A stretch of 64,000 bases of DNA, from the NCBI RefSeq assembly GCF_017356015.1, contig NZ_JAFIQV010000012.1, forward strand, positions 62,001-126,000. Direction: 5' to 3'. Position numbers and translations under genes: made by a program. The stretch comes from Azospirillum sp. SYSU D00513. GTDB taxonomy: Bacteria > Pseudomonadota > Alphaproteobacteria > Azospirillales > Azospirillaceae. The notes under the pieces were generated by a model that did no database searches, had not been told where the DNA came from, and saw nothing but the letters and a program-made list of their open reading frames with translations. Positions 50,366-60,151 of the stretch are shown here, one piece after another (positions within the stretch are counted from its first letter, which is position 1; each line of letters starts with the position of its first letter).

Positions 50366-50710
50366 ATGTTCACCCGATTCCGTCCCGGCCTCGCGGCCGC
50401 GGCCTTTTGCCTGCTTCTGCCCACGGCAGCGCAGTCCCAGGTCATCAGCCCGCTCGACCAGTACCGGGATGCCTACGGCAGCCCGAACTACACGGGCAAC
50501 CTCACCCCGGCGCCCGACGACCGGTCAATCCTCGGGTCCGGAATCGCCGCCGGCGATCCCTGGTCGGAACGGCAGGGAACGGTGCGGGGCTGGCGGGAAC
50601 TCGACGATCCGAACCAGGGCTATTGGGAATACCGGGCCGACCGGCTGCGGCAACTCCGGCAGTCGGAGGCCATGAACGACCGGCTGCGCCGCGATGGCCT
50701 GTCACGCTGA
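50366..50710 (+). CDS. Secreted hypothetical protein (114 aa)
   Basis: The ATG at 50366 has GGGAGGAGGT upstream. A clear signal peptide covers about residues 1-24 (RFRPGLAAAAFCLLLPTAAQ with a likely cut after AQS). The mature part is polar, with YRDAYGSPNYTGNLTPAPDD and an arginine-rich helical C-terminus. It is probably periplasmic. No domain was recognised. A terminator-like hairpin at 50746 lies beyond its stop but reads on the opposite strand. Confidence 0.7.
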   Translation: MFTRFRPGLAAAAFCLLLPTAAQSQVISPLDQYRDAYGSPNYTGNLTPAPDDRSILGSGIAAGDPWSERQGTVRGWRELDDPNQGYWEYRADRLRQLRQSEAMNDRLRRDGLSR

Positions 50711-50745
50711 CCCTCGCCCGTGACGAAGGCGCCGCAAACAAAGAA

Positions 50746-50768
50746 CCCGCCGGCTTGGGGCCGGCGGG
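50746..50768 (-). terminator. Intrinsic terminator after the 190-aa gene
   Basis: On the minus strand a nine-pair stem (CCCGCCGGC with GCCGGCGGG) is followed by TTCTTTGTTTG. It should end transcription of the gene at 50893-51465. Confidence 0.6.
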
Positions 50769-50892
50769 CCGTAAGGTCGCTGCTGGGTAGGCTACTAACG
50801 CATCAAGTCTGTGTGCCCGGTCCGGCGCGGACAAGCGCGTCCCGGAAAAATTCCGGCCAATGGAAAGCCGTTCCCCCGCAATGCCCGGTGGC

Positions 50893-51465
50893 TCAGCTCC
50901 GGATGGGCCTGCCCAGGCGTCGCAGGCGGCGCAGGGGCTTGGGCATGGACTCCGCGTCGGAGAAGTCGGGCAGGCTGGGCGCGCGGTCCAGCGTCTTCCT
51001 GATCAGCCCGGCGGTTTCCTCCAGATCGGTCAGGAGGCCCGGCGCCACGCGGTCGGCGTAGGGCGGGCGGCTCAGCTTGGCGAGGGTTTCCTCCAGGATT
51101 CGCAACTCCGGCTCGAACAGCTCGCGGGCGCCGATGGGCAGGGCCTGGTCCTCGCGGATGTTGGCGAAATAATCGCGGGTGGACTTGGCGAACAGGCTGG
51201 TCAGCAGCAGATCCATCCGCTCGAACTCCGCATGGAGATCCAGCAGCTTCGGGTCATGCGACGCCTTCAGCCGCTCCTCCGTCAGGATCAGCAGGGCGCG
51301 CACCTCCTCCACCTTCTTGCGGAAGGTGAGGAAGGAGGAAAAGCGGTTGCCATCCATGTCGCGCTGGGCCTGCCCGGCCAGGGCCAGCAGGTCGGTCGCC
51401 TGCCGTTCGATGGCGCCCAGCATCGCTTGCAGCTCTTTGCGGCTGTCGTCCGCGTTCCAACTCAT
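50893..51465 (-). CDS. Hypothetical helical protein (190 aa)
   Basis: The product starts MSWNADDSRKELQAMLGAIE and is almost entirely predicted helix with coiled-coil character (residues about 45-75, LTFRKKVEEVRALLILTEER). There is no signal peptide. Similar proteins of this length occur uncharacterised in Rhodospirillales as far as I can judge from pattern. It is a single gene between xthA and a convergent gene. Confidence 0.65.
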   Translation of the reverse strand: MSWNADDSRKELQAMLGAIERQATDLLALAGQAQRDMDGNRFSSFLTFRKKVEEVRALLILTEERLKASHDPKLLDLHAEFERMDLLLTSLFAKSTRDYFANIREDQALPIGARELFEPELRILEETLAKLSRPPYADRVAPGLLTDLEETAGLIRKTLDRAPSLPDFSDAESMPKPLRRLRRLGRPIRS

Positions 51466-51582
51466 CGGCGCCTGTCCCAGCCTGTCCGGGGATGGGGGAC
51501 GGCGCGCCGCGCACGGCCCCGTTCAAGCTTGTAACCGTCGGGCGTTAAGATTTTGCGTGAGGAGTGGGATGCGCGAAGGGCG

Positions 51583-52356
51583 TCAGGCGTCGCGCAGCTC
51601 GACCAGCACCGGCGTGTGGTCGGACGCCTTCTCCGCACCGCGCGGGCCGCGGTCGATCCGGCACTCCACCAGCCGGTCGGCGGCCTGGGGCGACAGCAGG
51701 AAATGGTCGATGCGCAGGCCGTTGTCGCGCGGCCAGCTTCCCGCCTGATAGTCCCAGAAGCTGTAGGCGTGGTCGTCGTCGTGCAGCGCCCGGTAGGCCT
51801 CCGTCAGGCCCAGGTTGATCAGCGCGCGGAACTTGGCGCGGGATTCCGGCTGGAACAGGGCATCGCCGGCGAAGGCCTTGGGGCTGTAGACGTCGCGCGG
51901 CTCGGGGATGATGTTGTAGTCGCCGCCCAGCACGAAGGGGATATCCCGCTTCAGCAGCTCGCGCGCGTGGGCGTGCAGCCGGTCCATCCAGCGGAGCTTG
52001 TACGCGAACTTCTCGCCCGGCACCGGGTTGCCGTTGGGAAGATAGAGCGAGGCGATGCGGACGCCGTTGATCGTCGCCTCGACATAGCGGGCCTGCTCGT
52101 CCTCCGGCTCGCCGGGCAGGCGGGTGAGGATGTCCTCCTGCGGCGCCTTGGACAGGATCGCCACACCGTTGTAGGCCTTCTGCCCCACGGCGGTGACGGT
52201 GTAGCCCAGCTCCTCGAAGGCTGCCGCCGGGAAGGCGGCGGTCTCGCACTTGATCTCCTGCAACAGGACCACGTCGGGGGACGCGGCGCGCAGCCAGTCG
52301 GTGATGTTGGGAAGGCGGGCCTTCGCCGAGTTGACGTTCCAGGTGGCGATGATCAC
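51583..52356 (-). CDS. xthA: Exodeoxyribonuclease III
   Basis: The 257-aa protein starts MIIATWNVNSAKARLPNITD with the metal-binding Asn7 motif. It has VVLLQEIKCE (Glu34 equivalent), LGGDYNIIPEPRDVY near residue 149 and the catalytic SDHTPVLVEL end with Asp-His. It is a 3'-5' exonuclease and AP endonuclease in base-excision repair. Length fits the ExoIII family. Confidence 0.95.
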   Translation of the reverse strand: MIIATWNVNSAKARLPNITDWLRAASPDVVLLQEIKCETAAFPAAAFEELGYTVTAVGQKAYNGVAILSKAPQEDILTRLPGEPEDEQARYVEATINGVRIASLYLPNGNPVPGEKFAYKLRWMDRLHAHARELLKRDIPFVLGGDYNIIPEPRDVYSPKAFAGDALFQPESRAKFRALINLGLTEAYRALHDDDHAYSFWDYQAGSWPRDNGLRIDHFLLSPQAADRLVECRIDRGPRGAEKASDHTPVLVELRDA

Positions 52357-52403
52357 GGCGTTAGCCCAGACCTTATTGTTGTTCTTGGTTCAGAGGCGAA
52401 AGT

Positions 52404-52772
52404 TCAGACGGCAAAGGAGTTGCCGCAGCCGCAGCCCGAACTGGCGTTCGGGTTCTTGATCTGGAAGGAAGCGCCCATCAGATCCTCGACATAGTCGAGA
52501 GTGGATCCCGCCAGCAGGTCGAGCGATACATCGTCGGTGACGACCTTCGTGCCGTTGTTCTCGAACACATGGTCGTCCTCGTTGGCGTTGGCGTCGAAGC
52601 CGAACCCGTACTGGAAACCGGAGCAGCCGCCGCCCGACACCGTCAGGCGCAGCATCAGGGCGGGGTTGCCCTCATGGTTGGCGAGGAAGGCGATGCGCCT
52701 GGCGGCGCTGTCGCTGATGTGGAGCACACGGCCGCCGGCCGTGACGTCCGCGGGAAGTGCCGTATCGGGCAT
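52404..52772 (-). CDS. erpA: Iron-sulfur cluster insertion protein ErpA
   Basis: The 122-aa A-type carrier has the three conserved cysteines in the order SGGGCSGFQYGF (near residue 50) and SGCGCGNSFAV at the C-terminus. It receives Fe-S clusters and hands them to apo-enzymes, including those of isoprenoid synthesis. The start is the ATG at 52772, preceded by GAGGACC. xthA lies 48 bases downstream on the same strand. Confidence 0.93.
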   Translation of the reverse strand: MPDTALPADVTAGGRVLHISDSAARRIAFLANHEGNPALMLRLTVSGGGCSGFQYGFGFDANANEDDHVFENNGTKVVTDDVSLDLLAGSTLDYVEDLMGASFQIKNPNASSGCGCGNSFAV

Positions 52773-52814
52773 GGTCGTGGTCCTCAGCGTCGGAAGCCGA
52801 AATTCTCAATCTCC

Positions 52815-52843
52815 TATGTAAGGCGGTGGCCCGCCCGCGTCAA
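52815..52843 (-). promoter_or_regulatory. Sigma70-like promoter of erpA
   Basis: On the minus strand TTGACG (52838-52843) and TACATA (52815-52820) have a 17-base spacer. The predicted start lies about 35 bases before erpA. Confidence 0.55.
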
Positions 52844-52916
52844 AGTGTTGACAGCGCGGCCCTGATGCGCCCTTGCCGGTTGCCAAGGCAAGGGCTCCGG
52901 GGCTAGTGTCCGCGCC

Positions 52917-54116
52917 ATGACGGCGGACACACTCCAGGCCCGGTTGGCGCCCCATGCCTGCAACCCGGCGCAGACGCGCGGGCGGCTGGTCGCCGAGCCG
53001 GAAAGCCCATCGCGCTCGTGCCACCAGCGCGACCGCGACCGCATCGTCCATTCCGGCGCCTTCCGGAAGCTGAAATACAAGACGCAGGTCTTCGTCTATC
53101 ACGAGGGCGACTATTACCGCACCCGCCTGACCCACAGCCTGGAGGTCGCGCAGATCGCGCGCTCCATCAGCCGGGCGCTGGGCCTGAACGAGGATCTGGC
53201 GGAGGCGGTCGCGCTCGCCCACGACCTGGGCCACACCCCCTTCGGCCATGCGGGGGAGGACGCGCTGCACGCCTGCATGGCGCAGCATGGCGGCTTCTCC
53301 CACAACGACCAGGCCCTGCGCATCCTGACGCAGCTGGAGCGCCGCTACGCCGATTTCGACGGGCTGAACCTCACCTGGGAAGCCCTGGAAGGCGTGGTCA
53401 AGCACAACGGCCCGTTGCTGCCCCTGAAGGAGGGGGAAGCGCTGCCCGTCACCATCGCCGCCTTCCGCGACGCCTGGGACCTGGAACTGCACACCAACCC
53501 GGGCATCGAGGCGCAGGTGGCGGCACTGGCCGATGACATCGCCTACAACAACCACGACATCGACGACGGGCTGCGCGCCGGTCTGTTCACGGTCGAGGAG
53601 GTGGCGGAACTGCCGCTGGTCGGGCCGGTGATCCGGCAGGTCTGCGACCGCTACCCCAACCTGGAACGCCCGCGCCTGATCCACGAGACGATCCGGCGCA
53701 TGATCGACGCCATGGTGTCCGACCTGATGGCTGAGACGCGCCGCCGCCTCGCCGAGCACAAGCCGGGCTCGGCCGCCGAGCTGCGCGCCCTGCCGCTGCC
53801 GATGGTCAGCTTCTCCGCCGCCATGGAGGAGGCCCAGCGCCCGCTGCGCGCGTTCCTGCGGCGGCGCATGTACCGCCACTACCGGGTCAACCGGGAGATG
53901 AGCAAGTGCAAGCGCGTGGTCACCGCGCTGTTCGAGCTGTTCATGAACGAGCCGGACACCCTGCCGACCCAATGGCAGGAGGAGATCCGGGCCAAGGGCG
54001 GCGGGGAAGACCGCGCCGTGCTGGCCCGCTCCGTCGCGGACTACATCGCCGGCATGACCGACCGCTACGCCTTGGCCGAATACGGCCGCCTTTTCGACAT
54101 GGATGCCAAGACCTAA
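52917..54116 (+). CDS. dgt: Deoxyguanosinetriphosphate triphosphohydrolase-like protein
   Basis: The 399-aa product has the HD-domain metal ligands in [17 protein letters not shown] and [16 protein letters not shown], plus the later [15 protein letters not shown]. It begins with the RD-rich [20 protein letters not shown] motif of class 1 dGTPases. It removes tripolyphosphate from dGTP and related dNTPs. It is divergent from erpA and followed four bases later by argS, an arrangement common in alphaproteobacteria. Confidence 0.93.
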   Translation: MTADTLQARLAPHACNPAQTRGRLVAEPESPSRSCHQRDRDRIVHSGAFRKLKYKTQVFVYHEGDYYRTRLTHSLEVAQIARSISRALGLNEDLAEAVALAHDLGHTPFGHAGEDALHACMAQHGGFSHNDQALRILTQLERRYADFDGLNLTWEALEGVVKHNGPLLPLKEGEALPVTIAAFRDAWDLELHTNPGIEAQVAALADDIAYNNHDIDDGLRAGLFTVEEVAELPLVGPVIRQVCDRYPNLERPRLIHETIRRMIDAMVSDLMAETRRRLAEHKPGSAAELRALPLPMVSFSAAMEEAQRPLRAFLRRRMYRHYRVNREMSKCKRVVTALFELFMNEPDTLPTQWQEEIRAKGGGEDRAVLARSVADYIAGMTDRYALAEYGRLFDMDAKT

Positions 54117-54120
54117 AGCG

Positions 54121-55878
54121 ATGAATATTTTCAAGGCGTTCGAGAACGACATCCGCACCCTGGTCGAGGAGCTGGCCGCCGAGGGCCAGATCCCCGCCGG
54201 GCTCGACACCAGCCGCCTGACGGTGGAGCCGCCGCGCGAGGCGTCCCACGGCGACCTGTCCACCAACGCGGCGATGATCCTCGCCAAGCCGGCGGGCAAG
54301 CCGCCGCGCGCGCTGGCGGAACTGCTGGTCGCGAAGCTGCGGGCCCGCGCGGACGTGACCAGCGTCGAGATCGCCGGTCCCGGCTTCGTCAACCTGCGGC
54401 TGGCGCCGGATGTCTGGCGCGACCGCGTCCGCGACGTGCTGGCGTCGGGCTCCGCCTACGGCGACAGCGATCTCGGGCGCGGCCAGCCGGTGAACGTCGA
54501 GTACGTCTCCGCCAACCCCACCGGCCCGCTCCACGCGGCGCACGGGCGCGGCGCCGTGTTCGGTGACGCGCTGGCCTCGCTGCTGGAGAAGGCGGGCTAC
54601 GCGGTCACCCGCGAATATTACATCAACGACGCCGGCGCCCAGGTGCAGGTGCTCGGCCGCTCCGCCTATCTGCGCTACCAGGAGGCCTTGGGCGAGACGG
54701 TCGGCGAGATTCCGGCCGGTCTCTATCCGGGCGAGTACCTGAAGGACGTCGGCGCCGCGCTGGCCGAGCGCGACGGCCGCAAGTGGATGGGCGTGCCGGA
54801 GGAGGAGTGGCTGCCCGCCGTGCGCGACTTCGCCATCGCCATGATCATGGAATGGATCAAGGAGGATCTCGGTGCCCTCAACATCCGCATGGACGTCTAC
54901 ACCTCCGAGCGCGGTCTGGTCGAGGCCGGGGCTGTGGACAAGGCGCTGCGGACGCTGGAAGACCGTGACCTGATCTATGTCGGCGTGCTGGAGCCGCCCA
55001 AGGGCAAGAAGCCCGAGGACTGGGAGCCGCGCCCGCAGACGCTGTTCCGCGCGACCCAGTTTGGCGACGACGTCGATCGTCCCCTGAAAAAGTCCGACGG
55101 ATCGAACACCTATTTCGCCAACGACATCGCCTACCATCACGACAAGTTCACGCGGGGCTTCGCCTCGCTGATCGACGTGTGGGGTGCGGATCATGGCGGA
55201 TACATCAAGCGCATGCAGGCGGCGACCAGGGCGGTGACCGCCGACGGGGCGGAACTGGACGTGAAGATCTGCCAGCTCGTCCATCTGATGCAGAACGGGC
55301 AGCCGGTGAAGATGTCCAAGCGGGCGGGCACCTTCGTGACCCTGCGCGACGTGGTGGACGAGGTCGGCAAGGACGTCGTCCGCTTCATCATGCTGACCCG
55401 CCGCAACGACCAGACGCTGGACTTCGACTTCGCCAAGGTGACGGAGCAGTCCAAGGACAACCCGGTCTTCTACGTGCAGTACGCGCACGCCCGCTGCCGC
55501 TCGGTGCTGCGCAACGCGGCCGAGGCTCTGAAGGGCAGGGACCTGACCGCCGCCGGCCTCGCCAAGGCCAACCTCGGACGCCTCGCGGCGGAGGAGGAGA
55601 TGGCGCTGGTCAGGCGCATGGCGGCCTGGCCGCGCATGGTCGAGGCCGCCGCCGAGGCGCACGAGCCGCACCGCGTCGCCTTCTACCTCGCCGATCTGGC
55701 GGGCGACTTCCACGCGCTTTGGAACCGCGGCAAGGATGATTCCTCGCTGCGCTTCCTGATCGAGGGCGACGAGGAGGTGACGCTCGCCCGGCTGGCGCTG
55801 GTCGAGGCGGTCGCCACGGTCATCGCGTCCGGTCTCCGCGTCATGGGCGTGGAGCCGGTGGAGGAGATGCGTTCATGA
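54121..55878 (+). CDS. argS: Arginyl-tRNA synthetase
   Basis: The start at 54121 ([20 protein letters not shown]) is preferred to an in-frame ATG at 54103 that overlaps dgt. The 585-aa class I synthetase has the N-terminal additional domain, the HIGH-like motif [14 protein letters not shown] near residue 125, and KMSK in [12 protein letters not shown] near 398. A DALR anticodon-binding domain lies at the end. It charges tRNA-Arg. The stop overlaps the SPOR gene by four bases. Confidence 0.96.
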   Translation: MNIFKAFENDIRTLVEELAAEGQIPAGLDTSRLTVEPPREASHGDLSTNAAMILAKPAGKPPRALAELLVAKLRARADVTSVEIAGPGFVNLRLAPDVWRDRVRDVLASGSAYGDSDLGRGQPVNVEYVSANPTGPLHAAHGRGAVFGDALASLLEKAGYAVTREYYINDAGAQVQVLGRSAYLRYQEALGETVGEIPAGLYPGEYLKDVGAALAERDGRKWMGVPEEEWLPAVRDFAIAMIMEWIKEDLGALNIRMDVYTSERGLVEAGAVDKALRTLEDRDLIYVGVLEPPKGKKPEDWEPRPQTLFRATQFGDDVDRPLKKSDGSNTYFANDIAYHHDKFTRGFASLIDVWGADHGGYIKRMQAATRAVTADGAELDVKICQLVHLMQNGQPVKMSKRAGTFVTLRDVVDEVGKDVVRFIMLTRRNDQTLDFDFAKVTEQSKDNPVFYVQYAHARCRSVLRNAAEALKGRDLTAAGLAKANLGRLAAEEEMALVRRMAAWPRMVEAAAEAHEPHRVAFYLADLAGDFHALWNRGKDDSSLRFLIEGDEEVTLARLALVEAVATVIASGLRVMGVEPVEEMRS

Positions 55879-56843
55879 AATTCGAGGGCGACGTGAACTA
55901 CGCCGCGGATCCCTACGGTTACCGGCCCCCGCCGGCGCCGCGCCGCGGGCTGTTCACGCTGGGCTTCGCCGTGGTCGGGATCGCCGCCTTCGCGGGCGCC
56001 GTGGTCGTGACCTACGGCGGCGGGAGCGGCGTGGTGGGGGAGGGCGGAATCCCGCTGCTGACCGCCGACACCACCCCCACCAAGATGCGGCCCGAACAGC
56101 CGGGCGGCATGCAGGTGCCCCACCAGGACAAGCTGGTCTACGAGCGGCTGAGCGACGGCGGCACGCGCCCCGGCGTCGAGCGGCTGCTGCCGCCGCCGGA
56201 GGAGCCGCTGCCCCGTCCGGTCGTGTCGCCGCAGGTTCCGGCTCCGCCACCCCTGCCGCAGGCGCCGGTGCTGGCACAGGTGGCCCCGCCGCCCGGCGCC
56301 ACCGCCACCGTTCCACGCGAGCTGCCGCCCGAGCCGGCCGCCGTTCCGGCGGCTCCGGCTCCGGAACCGGTGCCCCCGGCGCCGTCCCTGCCGGCGGCGG
56401 CTCCGGCCGCCGTTCCCGCGCCGGCGCCGGCCGTTCAGGAAACGCCCCGCGTCGCGCCGAAGCCCGCCCCGCCCCCGGCCGTCGCCGCGCTGTCCGCCCC
56501 GGTTCCAGCCCCGGCGCCCGCTTCGCTGAAGCCGCCCGCCGCGGCGGCACCCGCCGTCACCCCCGCCGCGGTGAAGCCGCCCGCCGTCGGCGGGGCTGGG
56601 GGGTGGCGCGTCCAGCTCGCGTCGGTCCGCAGCGAGTCCGAGGCCTCCGCCGAGTGGAAGCGGCTGTCCAGCCGTTACCCGGACGCGCTCGGCGGGCTCG
56701 GCGTGTCCATCGTGAAGGCCGACCTCGGCGAGAAGGGCATCTATTACCGCGTCCAGGGCAGCGGCGTGGACGAGACGAAGGCGCGGTCGATCTGCGCCCA
56801 GTTGAAGGCCCAGAATGTGGGGTGCGTGATTGTCCGTCCCTGA
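55875..56843 (+). CDS. SPOR-domain membrane protein
   Basis: The 322-aa protein has a short cytosolic N-terminus and one transmembrane helix near residues 32-53 ([20 protein letters not shown]). A long proline/alanine-rich periplasmic linker (about 110-240) and a C-terminal SPOR domain ([20 protein letters not shown] to residue 322) follow. SPOR domains bind denuded peptidoglycan at the septum. Its place between argS and nagZ is conserved in alphaproteobacteria. The stop overlaps the nagZ start. Confidence 0.88.
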   Translation: MKFEGDVNYAADPYGYRPPPAPRRGLFTLGFAVVGIAAFAGAVVVTYGGGSGVVGEGGIPLLTADTTPTKMRPEQPGGMQVPHQDKLVYERLSDGGTRPGVERLLPPPEEPLPRPVVSPQVPAPPPLPQAPVLAQVAPPPGATATVPRELPPEPAAVPAAPAPEPVPPAPSLPAAAPAAVPAPAPAVQETPRVAPKPAPPPAVAALSAPVPAPAPASLKPPAAAAPAVTPAAVKPPAVGGAGGWRVQLASVRSESEASAEWKRLSSRYPDALGGLGVSIVKADLGEKGIYYRVQGSGVDETKARSICAQLKAQNVGCVIVRP

Positions 56844-57867
56844 GACGCGTCGCCGCGCGGCCGTCCTCGGCTGCGCCGGCCTTGTCCTGACGGCGGAGGA
56901 GCGCCGCTTCTTCCGCGACGCCGATCCCCTCGGCTTCATCCTGTTCCGGCGCAACTGCGACACGCCGGACCAGGTCCGGGAGCTGGTCGCCGCGATGCGG
57001 GAGTCCGTCGGCCGCGCCGACGCGCCGGTGCTGATCGACCAGGAGGGCGGCCGGGTCGCCCGGCTGCGCCCACCGCACTGGCCCTCCTTCCCGCCGGCCC
57101 GCCGCTTCGGCGAGCTGGCCGAGCGCGACCGCGCCGCCGGTCTGGAGGCCGCCTGGATCAATGGGCGTCTCCTCGCCCACAGCCTGCGCGATGTCGGGGT
57201 GGACGTGGACTGCGCGCCGGTCTGCGACGTGCCGGTGGAGGGCGCCCACGACATCATCGGCGACCGTGCCTTCTCGCGGGACCCGAACCTCGTGGCCGAT
57301 CTGGCCCGGGCGACGGCGCAGGGGCTGATGGCCGGCGGCGTGCTGCCGGTGATCAAGCACATTCCCGGCCATGGCCGCGCCTTCGCCGACAGCCACGCGG
57401 AACTCCCCGTCCTCGACGCCCCGCTCCGGGATCTCGAACGGTCCGACTTCGCGCCCTTCCGCGCGCTCGCCGACCTGCCGCTCGCCATGGTCGCGCATGT
57501 CGTCATGACGGCGGTCGATCCGGCCGCACCCGCCAGCACCTCCGCCACCGTGATCCGCGACATCGTGCGCGGGCCGGCCATCGGCTATGACGGGCTGCTG
57601 TTCAGCGACGACCTGTCGATGGGCGCGCTGGCCGGCGGCATGGAAGAGCGCGCGCGGGCGGTGATGGAGGCGGGGCTCGACATCGTGCTCCACTGCAACG
57701 GCGTCATGGAGGAGATGGAGGCGGCCATGCGCGCCGTTCCCCCCATGTCTGACGCGGCGGTCCGGCGCTGGGCGCACGCCCGCGCGCTGTGCGGCGCGCC
57801 GCAACCGGCGGACATCCCCGCGCTGGAAGCGCGGATGGCCGAACTGCTCGCCGGTCCGGTCGCCTGA
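56830..57867 (+). CDS. nagZ: Beta-N-acetylhexosaminidase NagZ
   Basis: The 345-aa GH3 enzyme includes FILFRRNCDTPDQVRELVAA, LIDQEGGRVARLRPPHWPSF and the catalytic loop KHIPGHGRAFADSHAELPVL near residue 176. The nucleophile is expected in FSDDLSMGAL. It removes GlcNAc from muropeptides during wall recycling. The start is TTG at 56830, overlapping the SPOR gene by 14 bases, and no ATG or GTG is available before the conserved region. Confidence 0.93.
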   Translation: MSVPETRRRAAVLGCAGLVLTAEERRFFRDADPLGFILFRRNCDTPDQVRELVAAMRESVGRADAPVLIDQEGGRVARLRPPHWPSFPPARRFGELAERDRAAGLEAAWINGRLLAHSLRDVGVDVDCAPVCDVPVEGAHDIIGDRAFSRDPNLVADLARATAQGLMAGGVLPVIKHIPGHGRAFADSHAELPVLDAPLRDLERSDFAPFRALADLPLAMVAHVVMTAVDPAAPASTSATVIRDIVRGPAIGYDGLLFSDDLSMGALAGGMEERARAVMEAGLDIVLHCNGVMEEMEAAMRAVPPMSDAAVRRWAHARALCGAPQPADIPALEARMAELLAGPVA

Positions 57868-57903
57868 TCCTCCGGGCCTGAACGCCCCTTGGCCTGAGAA
57901 AGT

Positions 57904-58590
57904 GTGAAGCCCGTGGAAGAATGGATCCTCCAGATCGCCGCCGTCGCCCTTCCGGCGATCCTGGCCATCACGCTGCACGAGGCCGCCCACGGCTTCGCCG
58001 CCTGGCGGCTGGGCGACGACACGGCGCTGCGGCTGGGCCGCGTGACGCTGAACCCGATCCGCCACGTCGATCCCATCGGCACGGTGATCCTGCCGGCCGT
58101 CATGTATTTCACCACGGGTTTCATGTTCGGCTGGGCGAAGCCGGTGCCCGTGAATTTCGGGCGGCTGAACAACCCGCGCCGCGACATGGTCTGGGTGGCG
58201 CTGGCCGGTCCCGGCGTCAACCTGGCGCTCGCCTACCTGTCCGTCCTGCTCTGGGGCTTCACCGAGCCCGGTGGAAGCCTGACGGAATCCTGGTTCCGGC
58301 TGATGCTCCAGGTATCGGTGCTGGTGAATGTCGTCCTGATGGTGTTCAACCTCATCCCGCTGCCGCCGCTCGACGGCGGGCGCGTCGCGGTCGGGCTGCT
58401 GCCGGACGCGCTCGCCTTTCCGCTGGCGCGGCTGGAACGCTACGGCATTCTGATCCTGATGTTCGCGCTGTTCCTGCTGCCGATGATCGGCCGGCAGATC
58501 GGTGTGGACCTCGGCATCCTGAGCATGGTCCTGGGACCGCCCGTGGATTTCGTCATCGACCTGCTCCAGACCCTCACCGGAAACGGTTGA
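57904..58590 (+). CDS. Site-2 protease family (M50) membrane metalloprotease
   Basis: The 228-aa protein has five to six transmembrane segments. The first contains the zinc motif HEAAH (residues about 23-27), and a later one contains the third ligand in LPPLDGGRVAVGLL near residue 158. The FGWAKPVPVNFGRLNNPRRD segment is typical of the short M50 rhomboid-like site-2 proteases. The substrate is unknown. The start is GTG at 57904. It lies between nagZ and scpA as in many relatives. Confidence 0.9.
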   Translation: MKPVEEWILQIAAVALPAILAITLHEAAHGFAAWRLGDDTALRLGRVTLNPIRHVDPIGTVILPAVMYFTTGFMFGWAKPVPVNFGRLNNPRRDMVWVALAGPGVNLALAYLSVLLWGFTEPGGSLTESWFRLMLQVSVLVNVVLMVFNLIPLPPLDGGRVAVGLLPDALAFPLARLERYGILILMFALFLLPMIGRQIGVDLGILSMVLGPPVDFVIDLLQTLTGNG

Positions 58591-58603
58591 GGGCCGGCGC
58601 GAC

Positions 58604-59389
58604 ATGACCGCCTTCGAGGAGGATTCCGCGCCGGCACCGTCGGAGGCCACGGCGGAACAGCTCGTGCTGGTGCTCGACGGCTTCGAGGGGCCGCTCGACA
58701 TGCTGCTGGCGTTGGGGCGCGAGCAGAAGGTGGACCTCACCCGGATCTCCATCCTCCAGCTCGCCGACCAGTATCTCGCCTTCGTCGCCGAGGCGCGGCG
58801 CGTGCGGCTGGAACTGGCGGCCGACTATCTCGTCATGGCGGCCTGGCTGGCCTACCTGAAATCGCGCCTGCTGGTGCCTGAACCGTCGGGCGAGGAACCG
58901 TCGGGCGAGGACATGGCCGCGGCCCTGGCCTTCCAGCTCCAGCGGCTGGAGGCGATGAAGGAAGCGGCGGCCAAGCTGATGGCGCGCCCCCGGCTGGGCA
59001 TCGACCTGTTCGCGCGCGGCGCGCCGGAGGATCTGGACATCCGCCGCAAGTCGGTGTTCGAGGTCAGCCTCTACGATCTGCTGAAGGCCTATGGGGAGCA
59101 CAAGCGGCGCAAGGATGGCAGTGTCCTGCAGATCGCGCCGGTGCGCCTCTACTCCATCGAGGACGCCGTGCGGCGCCTGTCCGAGCTGCTCGGCCATGTG
59201 CCGGACTGGACCGTGCTCTCCAGCTTCCTGCCCGACGGCGGCACGGACACGCTGCTCGGCCGGTCGTCGCTCGCCGCTCATTTCGTGGCGACGCTGGAGC
59301 TGGCGAAGGCCGGCCGGGTCGAGCTGCGGCAGGACGGTGCCTTCTCCCCCATCTATGTCCGCCGCGCGCGGCCCGACACGGAACCCTGA
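58604..59389 (+). CDS. scpA: Segregation and condensation protein A
   Basis: The 261-aa kleisin opens with LVLDGFEGPLDMLLALGREQ and continues with YLVMAAWLAYLKSRLLVPEP, the SMC-binding N-terminal domain. It ends with the winged-helix domain (VATLELAKAGRVELRQDGAF). It joins SMC with ScpB in chromosome condensation. It begins 13 bases after the M50 gene. Confidence 0.95.
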   Translation: MTAFEEDSAPAPSEATAEQLVLVLDGFEGPLDMLLALGREQKVDLTRISILQLADQYLAFVAEARRVRLELAADYLVMAAWLAYLKSRLLVPEPSGEEPSGEDMAAALAFQLQRLEAMKEAAAKLMARPRLGIDLFARGAPEDLDIRRKSVFEVSLYDLLKAYGEHKRRKDGSVLQIAPVRLYSIEDAVRRLSELLGHVPDWTVLSSFLPDGGTDTLLGRSSLAAHFVATLELAKAGRVELRQDGAFSPIYVRRARPDTEP

Positions 59390-59399
59390 GACCGGAGCC

Positions 59400-60038
59400 A
59401 TGATCCAGGACGTCACGGACAACGAGGAGATCGAGGCGCGGATCGGCCGGCTGCGTCTTCTCGAAGCGCTGCTCTTCGCCTCCGCCGACCCGCTCGACGA
59501 GGAGACGCTGGCCGGCCGGCTGGGGGAGGGTGCCGACGTCCCGGCGCTGCTGGACGAGCTGCGGCGCCACTATGCCCCGCGCGGCGTCAACCTGGTCCGC
59601 ACCGGCGCCGGCTGGTCCTTCCGCACGGCGCTGGACCTCGGCCCGCAGCTGCGGGCCGAGGAGGAGGTCTCCCGCAAGCTGTCGCGCGCCGCGATCGAGA
59701 CTCTGGCGATCATCGCCTACCACCAGCCGGTCACCCGCGCCGAGATCGAGCAGATCCGCGGCGTCGTCACCAGCAAGGGGACGCTCGACCTGCTGATGGA
59801 GCATGGCTGGATCCGTCCGGGGCGGCGGCGCGAGACGCCCGGCCGGCCGCTCACATGGGTCACGACGGACCATTTCCTCGACCATTTCGGGCTGGAGACC
59901 CTGCGCGACCTGCCGAGCGTGGAGGATCTGCGCGCGGCCGGCCTGCTCGATTCGCGCCCGGTCCTGCTCGGCTTGTCCGGCGGGGAGGAGGCGCCCGCCC
60001 GCCCGCCGGCACCGGCGGAGGGACCGGAGCCCGGGTGA
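59400..60038 (+). CDS. scpB: Segregation and condensation protein B
   Basis: From ATG 59400 the product has 212 aa. Its two winged-helix domains are shown by RLRLLEALLFASADPLDEET and AIETLAIIAYHQPVTRAEIE followed by IRGVVTSKGTLDLLMEHGWI. The C-terminal tail is proline-rich. ScpB dimers bind ScpA in the condensin complex. It starts 10 bases after scpA. Confidence 0.95.
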   Translation: MIQDVTDNEEIEARIGRLRLLEALLFASADPLDEETLAGRLGEGADVPALLDELRRHYAPRGVNLVRTGAGWSFRTALDLGPQLRAEEEVSRKLSRAAIETLAIIAYHQPVTRAEIEQIRGVVTSKGTLDLLMEHGWIRPGRRRETPGRPLTWVTTDHFLDHFGLETLRDLPSVEDLRAAGLLDSRPVLLGLSGGEEAPARPPAPAEGPEPG

Positions 60039-60151
60039 CGGCGCCGCCGGTTTGTTAAGAACTCTTTGCAACGATGGGCCGGGGTGACTAGTAAGGACCC
60101 TCGCCGCAAGATTTCCAGGGGCGCTTCCGCCCATCAAGCTTCCGGATCCCC